Assembly: GCA_945907335.1 (NCBI GenBank) | Contig: CAMDSU010000037.1 | Coordinates: 1-12,232 of the forward strand | DNA length: 12,232 nt | Direction: 5' to 3' | Origin: Bordetella parapertussis | Lineage (GTDB): Bacteria > Pseudomonadota > Gammaproteobacteria > Burkholderiales > Burkholderiaceae_C | Shown here: positions 5,844 through 12,232 of the stretch, piece after piece | How the letters are laid out: the number at the start of each line of letters is the position of its first letter | Numbering within the stretch: the stretch's first letter is position 1 | The notes under the pieces: model-generated | What the model saw: the letters and a program-made list of their open reading frames with translations, nothing else | What the model was told of the DNA's origin: nothing | Database searches by the model: none | Made by a program: the position numbers and the translations under genes

Positions 5844-6998
5844 ATGACCGTGATCACCCATGTCGATGACTTGAAACAATTGGCAAAAAAACGTGTACCG
5901 AAAATGTTTTTCGAATATGCGGATTCAGGCAGTTACACCCAAAGTACCTACCGGGCCAACGAAGATGATTTCCAAAAAATCAAGTTGCGCCAACGCGTGG
6001 CCATCAATATGGAAGGTCGCAGTACCGCCAGTACCATGATCGGTCAAAACGTCAGCATGCCGGTGGCGATTGCGCCCACTGGCATGACCGGCATGCAACA
6101 TGCTGACGGCGAAATTCTGGCTGCACGGGCCGCCAAAACATTCGGCATTCCATTCACTTTGTCGACCATGAGCATTTGCTCCATTGAAGATGTGGCGCAA
6201 CATGTCGGTCCCGGCTTTTGGTTTCAGTTGTATGTCATGCGTGACCGCTCTTTCATTGAACGCTTGATCGACCGCGCCAAAGCAGCACAATGTTCAGCGT
6301 TGGTATTGACGCTGGATTTACAAATTCTGGGGCAACGCCACCGCGACTTGAAAAACGGTTTGTCTGCGCCGCCCAAGCCCACCTTGCTCAATCTGCTGGA
6401 CTTGGCCACCAAGCCGCGCTGGTGTTTGAACATGTTGGGCACACCACGACGTAAATTCGGCAATATTTTTGGCCATGTCAAAGGCATTGATGACATGAGT
6501 TCACTGGGTGAATGGACCAACGGGCAGTTTGATCCCACCCTGAACTGGAACGATGTGGAATGGGTCAAAAAACGCTGGGGCGGCAAATTGATTTTGAAAG
6601 GCATCCAAGATGCCGAAGATGCGCGGCTCGCAGTAGCCAGCGGTGCCGATGCCCTGATTGTGTCTAACCACGGTGGACGTCAACTTGACGGTGCCGAGTC
6701 CAGCATCAATGCACTGCCAGGCATTGTGCAAGCTGTAGGCAAAGGCATTGAGGTGCACATGGACGGCGGCGTGCGCAGCGGGCAAGACGTGTTGAAAGCA
6801 CGTGCACTCGGCGCACAAGGCACGTACATCGGACGCGCCATGTTGTACGGCTTAGGCGCCATGGGTGAAGCAGGCGTCACAAAAGCCTTGCAAATCATCC
6901 ACAAAGAATTGGACATCAGCATGGCCTTGTGTGGCCGTACCGACATCAACAAAATAGACACCAGCATACTTTTGCCGGGAACCTTTCCGCAAGCTTGA
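5844..6998 (+). CDS. FMN-dependent alpha-hydroxy-acid dehydrogenase, L-lactate dehydrogenase-like
   Basis: Oxidises an L-2-hydroxy acid (probably lactate) to the 2-keto acid through FMN. It belongs to the TIM-barrel family that includes LldD, mandelate dehydrogenase and glycolate oxidase. It has 384 residues from the ATG at 5844. The expected active-site residues are all visible: Tyr25 (FFEYADSGS), Tyr130 (FQLYV), Asp158 (LTLDLQILGQR), Lys252 (LILKGI), and catalytic His276 with Arg279 in SNHGGRQLDG. The phosphate-binding end follows as MDGGVRSGQDVLKA (306-319) and the IGRA segment (329-332). The middle (about 165-230) is the variable segment that in membrane-bound members attaches to the membrane; here it contains LLNLLDLATKPRWCLNML. 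The electron acceptor is then probably the quinone pool (inference). It lies 124 bases after the acyl-CoA ligase gene. Mandelate or other hydroxy acids remain possible substrates. Confidence 0.9.
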   Translation: MTVITHVDDLKQLAKKRVPKMFFEYADSGSYTQSTYRANEDDFQKIKLRQRVAINMEGRSTASTMIGQNVSMPVAIAPTGMTGMQHADGEILAARAAKTFGIPFTLSTMSICSIEDVAQHVGPGFWFQLYVMRDRSFIERLIDRAKAAQCSALVLTLDLQILGQRHRDLKNGLSAPPKPTLLNLLDLATKPRWCLNMLGTPRRKFGNIFGHVKGIDDMSSLGEWTNGQFDPTLNWNDVEWVKKRWGGKLILKGIQDAEDARLAVASGADALIVSNHGGRQLDGAESSINALPGIVQAVGKGIEVHMDGGVRSGQDVLKARALGAQGTYIGRAMLYGLGAMGEAGVTKALQIIHKELDISMALCGRTDINKIDTSILLPGTFPQA

Positions 6999-7033
6999 GT
7001 CAGGCTTAGAACGCGCGCTTAATCCGTACCTGT

Positions 7034-7053
7034 GCTGTGGCAATTTCCACAGC
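7034..7053. promoter_or_regulatory. Perfect 7-bp inverted repeat upstream of dinB, possible operator or leader hairpin
   Basis: GCTGTGG and CCACAGC flank the 6-base centre CAATTT. The repeat sits about 30 bases before the preferred dinB start at 7082 and covers the alternative GTG at 7037. It resembles a LexA box in its CTGT...ACAG ends, but the spacing is 10 rather than 8 bases, so it is not a standard LexA site. Confidence 0.4.
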
Positions 7054-7081
7054 GGCCCGCCTACTCAGCTATGCTTTGCAC

Positions 7082-8374
7082 GTGAGCACAGAAACAGTTT
7101 TCTTACCCCGCCGCATTGCCCACCTCGACATGGATGCTTTTTACGCATCGGTTGAGTTATTGCGTTATCCACAGCTCAAAGGTCTGCCGGTCGTCATAGG
7201 CGGGGGCAGACGCCGCGAGGATGACTTGCTGGCCCGCATGCGCGCCGCCCAACCCGACCGCGAATGGACCAACGAACACCTGGCCGAGATTCCGGTGGAT
7301 ATGTTTCCTCGCATCAACGGCTATACCGGACGCGGCGTGATCACCACAGCTACCTATGCGGCGCGTGCATTCGGCGTGGGCTCGGCCATGGGTGTGATGA
7401 AAGCGGCACAACTGTGTCCGCAAGCGATTTTGTTGCCGGTGGATTTCGACCAATACCGCTATTACTCGAGAAGCTTCAAAGATATCGTTCGCGAGATTGC
7501 GCCTTTGGTGGAAGACCGCGGCGTGGACGAAATTTATATTGACTTCACCGATGTGCCCGGCGGCCAGCGTGAGGGTGGCCGTGTGCTGGCTAGGTTGATT
7601 CAAAAATCCATCACCGATGCCACCGGACTGACCTGCTCTATTGGTGTCGCGCCCAATAAGTTGCTGGCGAAAATGGCCAGTGAATTGAACAAGCCCAATG
7701 GCATTTCGATTTTGCAACCGGAAGATTTGGCAAAAAAAATATGGCCGCTGAGTTGCAGAAAAATCAACGGGATCGGTCCCAAGGCAGACGCCAAATTACA
7801 GTCACACGGCATACACACCATCGGCGAGCTGGCTGCGCGGGAACAACAATGGTTGATGGATAACTTGGGTCAATCCTACGGCGCGTGGTTATTTGCCGCC
7901 TCTCACGGCGTGGACGACAAGCCGGTGGTGACCGAGTCCGAGCCCGTGTCCATGAGCCGCGAAACCACATTTGAAAAAGACCTGCATGTGCTAAGTGACC
8001 GAGTTGCACTCGGAGACATCTTCACGCGTTTGTGTCAGCAAGTCGCCGCTGACCTGCAACGCAAAGGCTATGTCGGAAAAACCATTGGCATCAAACTGCG
8101 TTTTGACAATTTCCAAAGCGTCACCCGCGACAGCACCTTGGAGGTTTTCACCGCAGATGCCAAGGCCATCCGACAAGCCGCAGGTTTGTGTTTGAAGCGG
8201 GTAGAGTTCAAACGCCGCATCCGATTGCTTGGCGTACGCGTCGGCTCTCTGGTCAAAGCAGATTCCGAACATGCGCAACACCTTTTGACTGCCAAAGCCT
8301 TATCCTCCGTACTCACCGCGCAAGAAGCGGATCCATTGAAAGACCAAGCCCATGAACAAGCTGACCTGTTTTGA
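7082..8374 (+). CDS. dinB: DNA polymerase IV (Y-family translesion polymerase)
   Basis: Error-prone polymerase that copies past damaged bases and extends mismatched ends. From the GTG at 7082 it has 430 residues. Palm and active site: HLDMDAFYASVE, with metal-ligand Asp16 and a probable steric-gate Tyr21, and GVDEIYID with Asp149/Glu150, where E. coli has SLDEAYLD. Thumb: NKLLAKMASELNKPNG (192-207) and a helix-hairpin-helix at INGIGPKA (228-235). The little-finger domain follows. The last five residues, QADLF, match the beta-clamp-binding motif. About 36 extra residues lie between VVIGGG and GRGVIT (roughly 43-82), so the protein exceeds the roughly 350 residues of E. coli DinB. The frame is open from a GTG at 7037, but that codon falls inside an inverted repeat, and family members start close to the RRIAHLD block. 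No candidate start has a good ribosome binding site, so the start is uncertain. Confidence 0.93.
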   Translation: MSTETVFLPRRIAHLDMDAFYASVELLRYPQLKGLPVVIGGGRRREDDLLARMRAAQPDREWTNEHLAEIPVDMFPRINGYTGRGVITTATYAARAFGVGSAMGVMKAAQLCPQAILLPVDFDQYRYYSRSFKDIVREIAPLVEDRGVDEIYIDFTDVPGGQREGGRVLARLIQKSITDATGLTCSIGVAPNKLLAKMASELNKPNGISILQPEDLAKKIWPLSCRKINGIGPKADAKLQSHGIHTIGELAAREQQWLMDNLGQSYGAWLFAASHGVDDKPVVTESEPVSMSRETTFEKDLHVLSDRVALGDIFTRLCQQVAADLQRKGYVGKTIGIKLRFDNFQSVTRDSTLEVFTADAKAIRQAAGLCLKRVEFKRRIRLLGVRVGSLVKADSEHAQHLLTAKALSSVLTAQEADPLKDQAHEQADLF

Positions 8375-9194
8375 ACTGACTGTTGAACACCATGTCGCCC
8401 ATTTGGTGATGAACCGCGCCGATCGGATGAACGCCTTGGACATGACTTTTTGGCGGGAACTCGACAATGTCTTGCAACAACTTCACCAAGGCAAAGAGGC
8501 CCGCGCCTTGGTCATCAGCAGCACGGGTAAACACTTCAGTGCCGGCATGTCTTTAGAGGCGTTTGGCGGCTCGGTGAGCATGGATGACCAAAGCGCTGAA
8601 GGCCGTGCCGCCATCTTTGATATGTTGGGTGGCCTGCAAGCTACTTTCACACGCCTTGAAACTTTGCGCATACCGGTCATCGTCGCTATCCAAGGCGGAT
8701 GCATAGGTGGCGCGGTTGACATGGTGACGGCGGCTTGCTTGCGCTATGCCAGTGCGGACGCATTTTTCTGCATACAAGAAATCAACATCGGCATGGTGGC
8801 CGATGTCGGCACTTTGCAGCGTCTGCCCAAGCTCATGCCCATGGCCGTTGTCAAAGAACTGGCTTACACCGGACGCAGGCTGTCAGCCGCCAAAGCTTTG
8901 CAATACGGTCTGGTCAATGAAGTACTGCCTGACGCTGCTGCAGCATTGGCTGCCGCGATGCAGGCCGCTGCTGAAATTGCAAGCAAACCACCAGTGGCCG
9001 TCTGGGGCACCAAACAAGCTTTGCACTATGCGCGTGACCACAGCGTGGATGATGCACTAAAGCAAATGGGTTGGCTGCAAAGCGGCATCTGGAGCAACGC
9101 CCATGTCCAGCAAGCCATCAGCGCATTTCAGCAGAAAAAATCGGCGGTCTTTCCTGATCTCGCGCCACTAAAGAGTTTCAAAGATTTGGCCTGA
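8352..9194 (+). CDS. Enoyl-CoA hydratase/isomerase family protein, delta3,5-delta2,4-dienoyl-CoA isomerase-like
   Basis: A 280-residue crotonase-fold protein. The oxyanion-hole segments are HFSAGMSLEAF (61-71) and GGCIGGAVDM (115-124). The catalytic acids of mammalian ECH1 (Asp176, Glu196, Asp204) line up as Asp123, Glu143 and Asp151 with exactly the same spacings of 20 and 8. The surrounding words also match that family (DAFF, QEINIGMVADVGTLQRLPK). It is therefore likely to shift 3,5-dienoyl-CoA to 2,4-dienoyl-CoA during breakdown of unsaturated fatty acids, rather than being a classic hydratase with two glutamates. The C-terminal helical part (about 210-280) is standard for trimer contacts. 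The ATG overlaps the last 23 bases of dinB in another frame, suggesting co-transcription. Many bacterial proteins of this subgroup are annotated only as enoyl-CoA hydratase, and the activity is inferred from the residues. Confidence 0.88.
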   Translation: MNKLTCFELTVEHHVAHLVMNRADRMNALDMTFWRELDNVLQQLHQGKEARALVISSTGKHFSAGMSLEAFGGSVSMDDQSAEGRAAIFDMLGGLQATFTRLETLRIPVIVAIQGGCIGGAVDMVTAACLRYASADAFFCIQEINIGMVADVGTLQRLPKLMPMAVVKELAYTGRRLSAAKALQYGLVNEVLPDAAAALAAAMQAAAEIASKPPVAVWGTKQALHYARDHSVDDALKQMGWLQSGIWSNAHVQQAISAFQQKKSAVFPDLAPLKSFKDLA

Positions 9195-9209
9195 CAGCTA
9201 TTGTCTGGC
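9189..9209. terminator. Hairpin straddling the two convergent stop codons, possible bidirectional terminator
   Basis: GCCTGACA (9189-9196) and TGTCTGGC (9202-9209) form an 8-position stem with one T-T mismatch around the loop GCTAT. The TGA of the dienoyl-CoA isomerase-like gene (9192-9194) lies in the left arm, and the TAG of queF (9198-9200, minus strand) falls in the loop. No T-run follows on either strand, so rho-independent termination would be weak. Confidence 0.4.
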
Positions 9210-10043
9210 GGTGCGTATTTGTGGCGGCATGGCCTGCGGGTGACTGCTGCGCCAAGGGTTGATATCCACCCCGCCACGCCGTGTGTAACGCGCCTGAACG
9301 CAAAGTTTGGTCGGTTGACAACGGCGCATGATGTCCATGTAAATGCGCTCCACACAATGCTCGTGAAACTCGTTGTGGTTGCGAAAACTCACAATGTATT
9401 GCAACAAACCAGCTTGATCCATTTGCGCACCGCTGTAACTGATGCTCACACTGCCCCAATCGGGTTGCCCGGTGACCAAACAATTGCTTTTGAGCAAATG
9501 GCTGATGAGTGTTTCGGTCACGGGTTGCTCGTCATGGGCTGCGCTTAGCAATTCAGGGGCGGGTTGGTAATAGGTGCAATCCAGGTCTAATCGATCCAGG
9601 TTCACGCCTTGCATTTCTTGAATTTTTTCAGCGCCAAACTGTTCTGGCAACAACAACTGCACACCCACTGATGCTTGCCCCACAACACCATGCCACACCG
9701 CAACGCTCAAATCGTGCTGCATGGTTTTTTTCACATCATCCACAGATGCAAACCGCGTGTTGTTAAAACTGTTGAGATAGAGCTTGAGCGATTTGCTCTC
9801 GACCAAGTGCGAACTCTCGCAAGGAACGATGAAGCGACCCATGGCCACTTGCGGTTTACCGCGCAGATTGAGCCAACTGAGTTCATAGGCAGTCCAAATA
9901 TCCGCACCCAAAAATGTGGGCTGGCCTGAGATACCAATTTCTGCGCGCTGGGCAGCGCGTGGCAAGGGGTACAGCAAGCTGGCATCGTACTGATCGGCAT
10001 AGCCAACAGCTTGGCCCAGCAAGGATTGTTCAGGAGAGTTCAT
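9198..10043 (-). CDS. queF: NADPH-dependent 7-cyano-7-deazaguanine reductase (preQ0 reductase), long type
   Basis: Reduces the nitrile of preQ0 to the aminomethyl group of preQ1 with NADPH, a late step in making the tRNA nucleoside queuosine; cytosolic. At 281 residues it matches the E. coli-type QueF (282), with two tunnelling-fold halves, rather than the short Bacillus type. The QueF signature [11 protein letters not shown] is at 82-92 in the N-terminal half. The C-terminal half carries the nucleophile Cys188 ([15 protein letters not shown]) and the proton-donor Asp195, equivalent to E. coli Cys190 and Asp197, plus the substrate-binding FHEHCVE block (226-232). The ATG overlaps the TGA of the preceding hydrolase gene (ATGA) and has no ribosome binding site of its own, so coupled translation is likely. 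It is the last gene of the minus-strand unit. The other queuosine genes are not in this window. Confidence 0.96.
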   Translation of the reverse strand: MNSPEQSLLGQAVGYADQYDASLLYPLPRAAQRAEIGISGQPTFLGADIWTAYELSWLNLRGKPQVAMGRFIVPCESSHLVESKSLKLYLNSFNNTRFASVDDVKKTMQHDLSVAVWHGVVGQASVGVQLLLPEQFGAEKIQEMQGVNLDRLDLDCTYYQPAPELLSAAHDEQPVTETLISHLLKSNCLVTGQPDWGSVSISYSGAQMDQAGLLQYIVSFRNHNEFHEHCVERIYMDIMRRCQPTKLCVQARYTRRGGVDINPWRSSHPQAMPPQIRTARQ

Positions 10044-10930
10044 AAAGGCGTGTGGGCCTGCAAAAAAGGCAATAAGCGATTGGTCAATTGGGTCAGCGCT
10101 TCAGGCGGAAAATCATGGCCCATACCTTCGATGCCAAACAGTTTGGCGCCCGGTATGCGCGCAGCGGTGTCTTGGGCACAGGCAAAAGGAATAAGTGGAT
10201 CTGCTGTGCCATGGATCACCATGGTAGGCGCAGTGATGCGTGACAAAAAACGCCAACGCTCACGGTCAGCCATGGCAGCGAGCATCTGCCGGTAACTGCC
10301 CGCGGGGCGGTTACTGCGTTGTAATGAATCGTCAACCAATTGCTCTTGTGAACCTGCGGGATGCACAAACCCTGGACCTGCCAACGCTTTGACAAAGCGC
10401 AACGCATGGGCACGCGCTGCAGCACTGCCGGGAGCCGCTGGCGGAGTCATCAATACGCGGCGCATGGCAGGTGTGGGGCCAGGTAAGCCCTTGGCGCCAC
10501 TGCTGCTCATGATGCTGGTCAAACTCCACACCCGGTGTGCTGCAGATATCGCTATGCGCTGCGCAATCATGCCGCCCATGCTGACGCCTACCAAATGCGC
10601 TTGCTGTAACTGCAAGTGGTCCATCACACCCAAGGCGTCTTGCGCCATGTCAGACAGGCTGTAAGGCGTTTGGGGTGACATGCCCATCTTTTGCTGCAAC
10701 ATGAACCACAGCAAATTGGGCGTTCCCAAATGGTCCAAGGATTCGGACAAGCCGTTGTCCCGGTTATCGAAACGCACCACCCTGAATCCGGCTTGGTGCA
10801 AGGCGTGCAGCATGGCGTCGGGCCAAACAATCAACTGCATAGACATGCCTGCAATCAGCAGTACCGCAGGCCGATCTCGCTCGCCCGTGTCCTCCACTTG
10901 CAAGCGCATGTTGTTGACGTAAATTTGCAT
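10040..10930 (-). CDS. Alpha/beta-hydrolase fold protein
   Basis: A 296-residue hydrolase from the ATG at 10928-10930, which has AGGG 4 bases upstream; the frame is open to 10969, but that start would overlap yaaA. The fold is complete: the oxyanion region [14 protein letters not shown], then [11 protein letters not shown], the nucleophile elbow GVSMGG with Ser117, the acid Asp244 (HGTADPLIP) and His272 (GMGHDFPPE). A helical cap of about 90 residues (about 145-230) lies between strands. No signal peptide, so it is cytosolic. It resembles the esterase/haloalkane-dehalogenase-like group of small-molecule hydrolases, and the substrate cannot be predicted. It starts 8 bases after the yaaA stop and overlaps queF by 4 bases, yet no known queuosine enzyme of this fold comes to mind, so co-transcription need not mean shared function. 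Confidence 0.9.
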   Translation of the reverse strand: MQIYVNNMRLQVEDTGERDRPAVLLIAGMSMQLIVWPDAMLHALHQAGFRVVRFDNRDNGLSESLDHLGTPNLLWFMLQQKMGMSPQTPYSLSDMAQDALGVMDHLQLQQAHLVGVSMGGMIAQRIAISAAHRVWSLTSIMSSSGAKGLPGPTPAMRRVLMTPPAAPGSAAARAHALRFVKALAGPGFVHPAGSQEQLVDDSLQRSNRPAGSYRQMLAAMADRERWRFLSRITAPTMVIHGTADPLIPFACAQDTAARIPGAKLFGIEGMGHDFPPEALTQLTNRLLPFLQAHTPL

Positions 10931-10938
10931 CTTGCCCT

Positions 10939-11715
10939 TTAATCGGTGGTGTGGCGGCGAAACACCCATGTGTTGTCGTCAGACACATCAGCGGCATAGG
11001 CATAACCTTCCATGTTGAAGGCTTGCAGCGCGAGAGGAGTTTTGGCCTGCGTTTGAATGGCGAACCTGGCCATCAAACCACGCGCACGCTTGGCAAAAAA
11101 ACTGATGATTTTGTATTGGCCATTTTTATGATCCTGAAACACGCAGTCAATCACACGTGCTTTCAAAACGCGCTTGTCTACCGCTTTGAAATATTCTTGT
11201 GACGCCAAGTTCACGATCACCGGTTGTTTGTCTGCCGCGAGTTGTTGGTTCAGGTACTCCGCGATTTGAGCCCCCCAAAATTGGTAGAGGTTATTGCTCT
11301 TGCCATGCTTGAGTCCTGTGCCCATCTCTAATCGATAAGGCTGCATCAGATCAAGCGGGCGCAATACACCGTACAAGCCACTCAGTATGGCGACATGTGA
11401 CTGAGCCCATTGCAATTGTTTGGGCGTGAGGGTTTTGGCATCCAAGCCTTCGTACACATCGCCATTGAAAGCCAAAACCGCCGGACGCGCATTCTCTTGA
11501 CTGAATTCAGGTGACCAGGATTTGTAACGTTGCACATTGAGTGTGGCCAATGCTTCACTCAGGTCCATGAGTTCGGCAATTTGCCGCGCAGATTTTTTTT
11601 GCAGGGTGGTAATCAGTTCAGCCGAACGCGCCGCAAACAGCGGCGTGGTCGCCACCATCTCAGGCAAGGCTGTTTCGTAATCGAGTGATTTGGCGGGAGA
11701 CAGTAAAAGAATCAT
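10939..11715 (-). CDS. yaaA: Peroxide stress protein YaaA (DUF328/UPF0246)
   Basis: A 258-residue cytosolic protein of the YaaA family, which in E. coli belongs to the OxyR response and limits free iron and DNA damage during hydrogen peroxide stress. The length is typical. The family words are present in order: LLSPAKSLD at the N-terminus (4-12), FNGDVYEGLDA (83-93), LSGLYGVLRPLDLMQPYRLEM (111-131), NLASQEYFK (169-177) and ISFFAKRARGLMARF (204-218). The ATG at 11715 lies 7 bases after the stop of the DUF3501 gene and has no clear ribosome binding site, so translation may depend on that gene. No OxyR site can be identified, because the promoter of this unit lies upstream of the DUF3501 gene, outside the window. 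Confidence 0.95.
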   Translation of the reverse strand: MILLLSPAKSLDYETALPEMVATTPLFAARSAELITTLQKKSARQIAELMDLSEALATLNVQRYKSWSPEFSQENARPAVLAFNGDVYEGLDAKTLTPKQLQWAQSHVAILSGLYGVLRPLDLMQPYRLEMGTGLKHGKSNNLYQFWGAQIAEYLNQQLAADKQPVIVNLASQEYFKAVDKRVLKARVIDCVFQDHKNGQYKIISFFAKRARGLMARFAIQTQAKTPLALQAFNMEGYAYAADVSDDNTWVFRRHTTD

Positions 11716-11722
11716 CCAGTGA

Positions 11723-12232
11723 TTATTTCAAATCTCCGGCGAGAGAAGCAAGCGCTTCGGCGGAGATCTGTGTATGCGCTGGGTAATTGGTGTGGTCACA
11801 GCCCAATTTAACGGCGGCACCGGCTTTGATAGCAGCTTTGGTGGCATCTGAAAATTCAAACCGCACAAAATGTACCGCTGATGTTTTTTCATCGTTTTCA
11901 CGTTCAAGGTCTTCATCGGCAATGGCGTAAACGCGTGCATGGCCTTCAACTTCGATGAACATGCGGTCTTCCACCCCAATCAGGCGCGCAAGTTCACGCT
12001 TGCGTTCATTCACATCGGGGTACTCAATCAACATCGTGGCTTTCCAATTGCTGCCCTCTGGCACCAACGGCGCATAGGCATCTATTTCTTGCTGAATGCC
12101 TTCTTCTTCAAATATTTTTTCAATTCGCAACATTTCTTGAATTTGGTAGCGAATCGTGGTTTCGCTTTCAAATTGCAAAGTGATGTGATCACCCAAATGG
12201 ACCGAACGCATTTGACGGTGCGCCAACACCTG
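11723..12232 (-). CDS. DUF3501 family protein, 5' end outside window (partial)
   Basis: The frame runs open to the window edge. The GTG at 12227-12229 encodes an internal valine, preceded by a glutamine codon, so the true start lies beyond 12232, probably 15-20 codons upstream by comparison with family members. About 169 residues are visible. I recognise the DUF3501 pattern: VHLGDHITLQFE, TIRYQIQEMLRIEKIFEEEGI, an EYPD segment, VEGHARVYAIADEDLERENDEKTSAVHF, and an acidic, cysteine-poor C-terminus with one GCDH. Function is unknown. In many proteobacteria this family sits beside a rubrerythrin-like protein and a GlpC-like iron-sulfur protein, so redox or oxidative-stress work is often supposed (inference). 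Those partners, if present, would be upstream and outside the window. It is the first visible gene of the minus-strand unit with yaaA, a hydrolase and queF. Confidence 0.9.
   Translation of the reverse strand, partial: QVLAHRQMRSVHLGDHITLQFESETTIRYQIQEMLRIEKIFEEEGIQQEIDAYAPLVPEGSNWKATMLIEYPDVNERKRELARLIGVEDRMFIEVEGHARVYAIADEDLERENDEKTSAVHFVRFEFSDATKAAIKAGAAVKLGCDHTNYPAHTQISAEALASLAGDLK

Noticed and set aside
7035..7052. A canonical LexA box (SOS operator) upstream of dinB
   Set aside because: The ends CTGT and ACAG are there, but they are 10 bases apart instead of 8, so I list it only as an inverted repeat.
7037..7081. DinB starting at the GTG at 7037
   Set aside because: It lies inside the inverted repeat, has no ribosome binding site, and adds 15 residues not expected before the conserved N-terminal block. 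It is not excluded.
9201..9548. A 115-codon open frame on the plus strand within queF
   Set aside because: It is antisense to a confidently identified gene and shows no recognisable domain or ribosome binding site.
1..12232. Mobile elements, CRISPR arrays, defence islands or structural RNA genes
   Set aside because: No transposase, integrase, long inverted repeats, regularly spaced repeats, tRNA-like cloverleaf or toxin-antitoxin pair was seen on either strand.

Overview
This looks like ordinary chromosomal DNA of a betaproteobacterium, most likely a Burkholderiales/Comamonadaceae-type freshwater organism. The call rests on protein flavour (E. coli-type long QueF, an LldD-like hydroxy-acid dehydrogenase, a DinB with a lineage-type insertion, a long-chain acyl-CoA ligase) and on a GC content of roughly the mid-50s percent by eye. 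It has not been checked by a database search. I see no tRNA, rRNA, CRISPR array, insertion sequence, integrase or phage gene, and no gene-free stretch longer than about 175 bases.

Layout. (1) Bases 1-1021, plus strand: the 3' part of an EboA-like gene, overlapped by ATGA with a small dicluster ferredoxin whose first cluster motif has lysine in place of the second cysteine. (2) Bases 1039-3863: four genes for proteins that all appear to carry Sec-type signal peptides. They are an AT-rich orphan (minus), a PQQ-dependent glucose/sorbosone dehydrogenase-family protein (plus, divergent from the orphan), a surface-adhesin E-like protein (minus) and a small two-cysteine protein (minus). (3) Bases 4037-9194, plus strand: long-chain acyl-CoA ligase, FMN-dependent alpha-hydroxy-acid (lactate-type) dehydrogenase, DNA polymerase IV, and a crotonase-fold protein carrying the three acidic residues of delta3,5-delta2,4-dienoyl-CoA isomerase. 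The last gene overlaps the end of the polymerase gene by 23 bases. (4) Bases 9198-12232, minus strand: a tight unit read from right to left, DUF3501 protein (5' end beyond the window), YaaA, alpha/beta hydrolase, QueF. Gaps are 7 and 8 bases, followed by a 4-base overlap. Blocks 3 and 4 converge with only three bases between their stop codons, and a hairpin lies exactly there.

How the genes fit together. The acyl-CoA ligase (activation) and the dienoyl-CoA isomerase (auxiliary step for unsaturated acyl chains) suit fatty-acid breakdown, although polymerase IV and the lactate-type dehydrogenase lie between them. The periplasmic PQQ-type dehydrogenase and the lactate-type dehydrogenase would both feed electrons from small organic substrates. 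The minus-strand unit joins queuosine synthesis (QueF) to a peroxide/iron-stress protein (YaaA), so it may be co-transcribed housekeeping. No clear novel defence or mobile system is visible. The points most worth a second look are the EboA-ferredoxin pair, the insertion and leader palindrome of dinB, and the alternative hairpins ahead of the lactate-type dehydrogenase.
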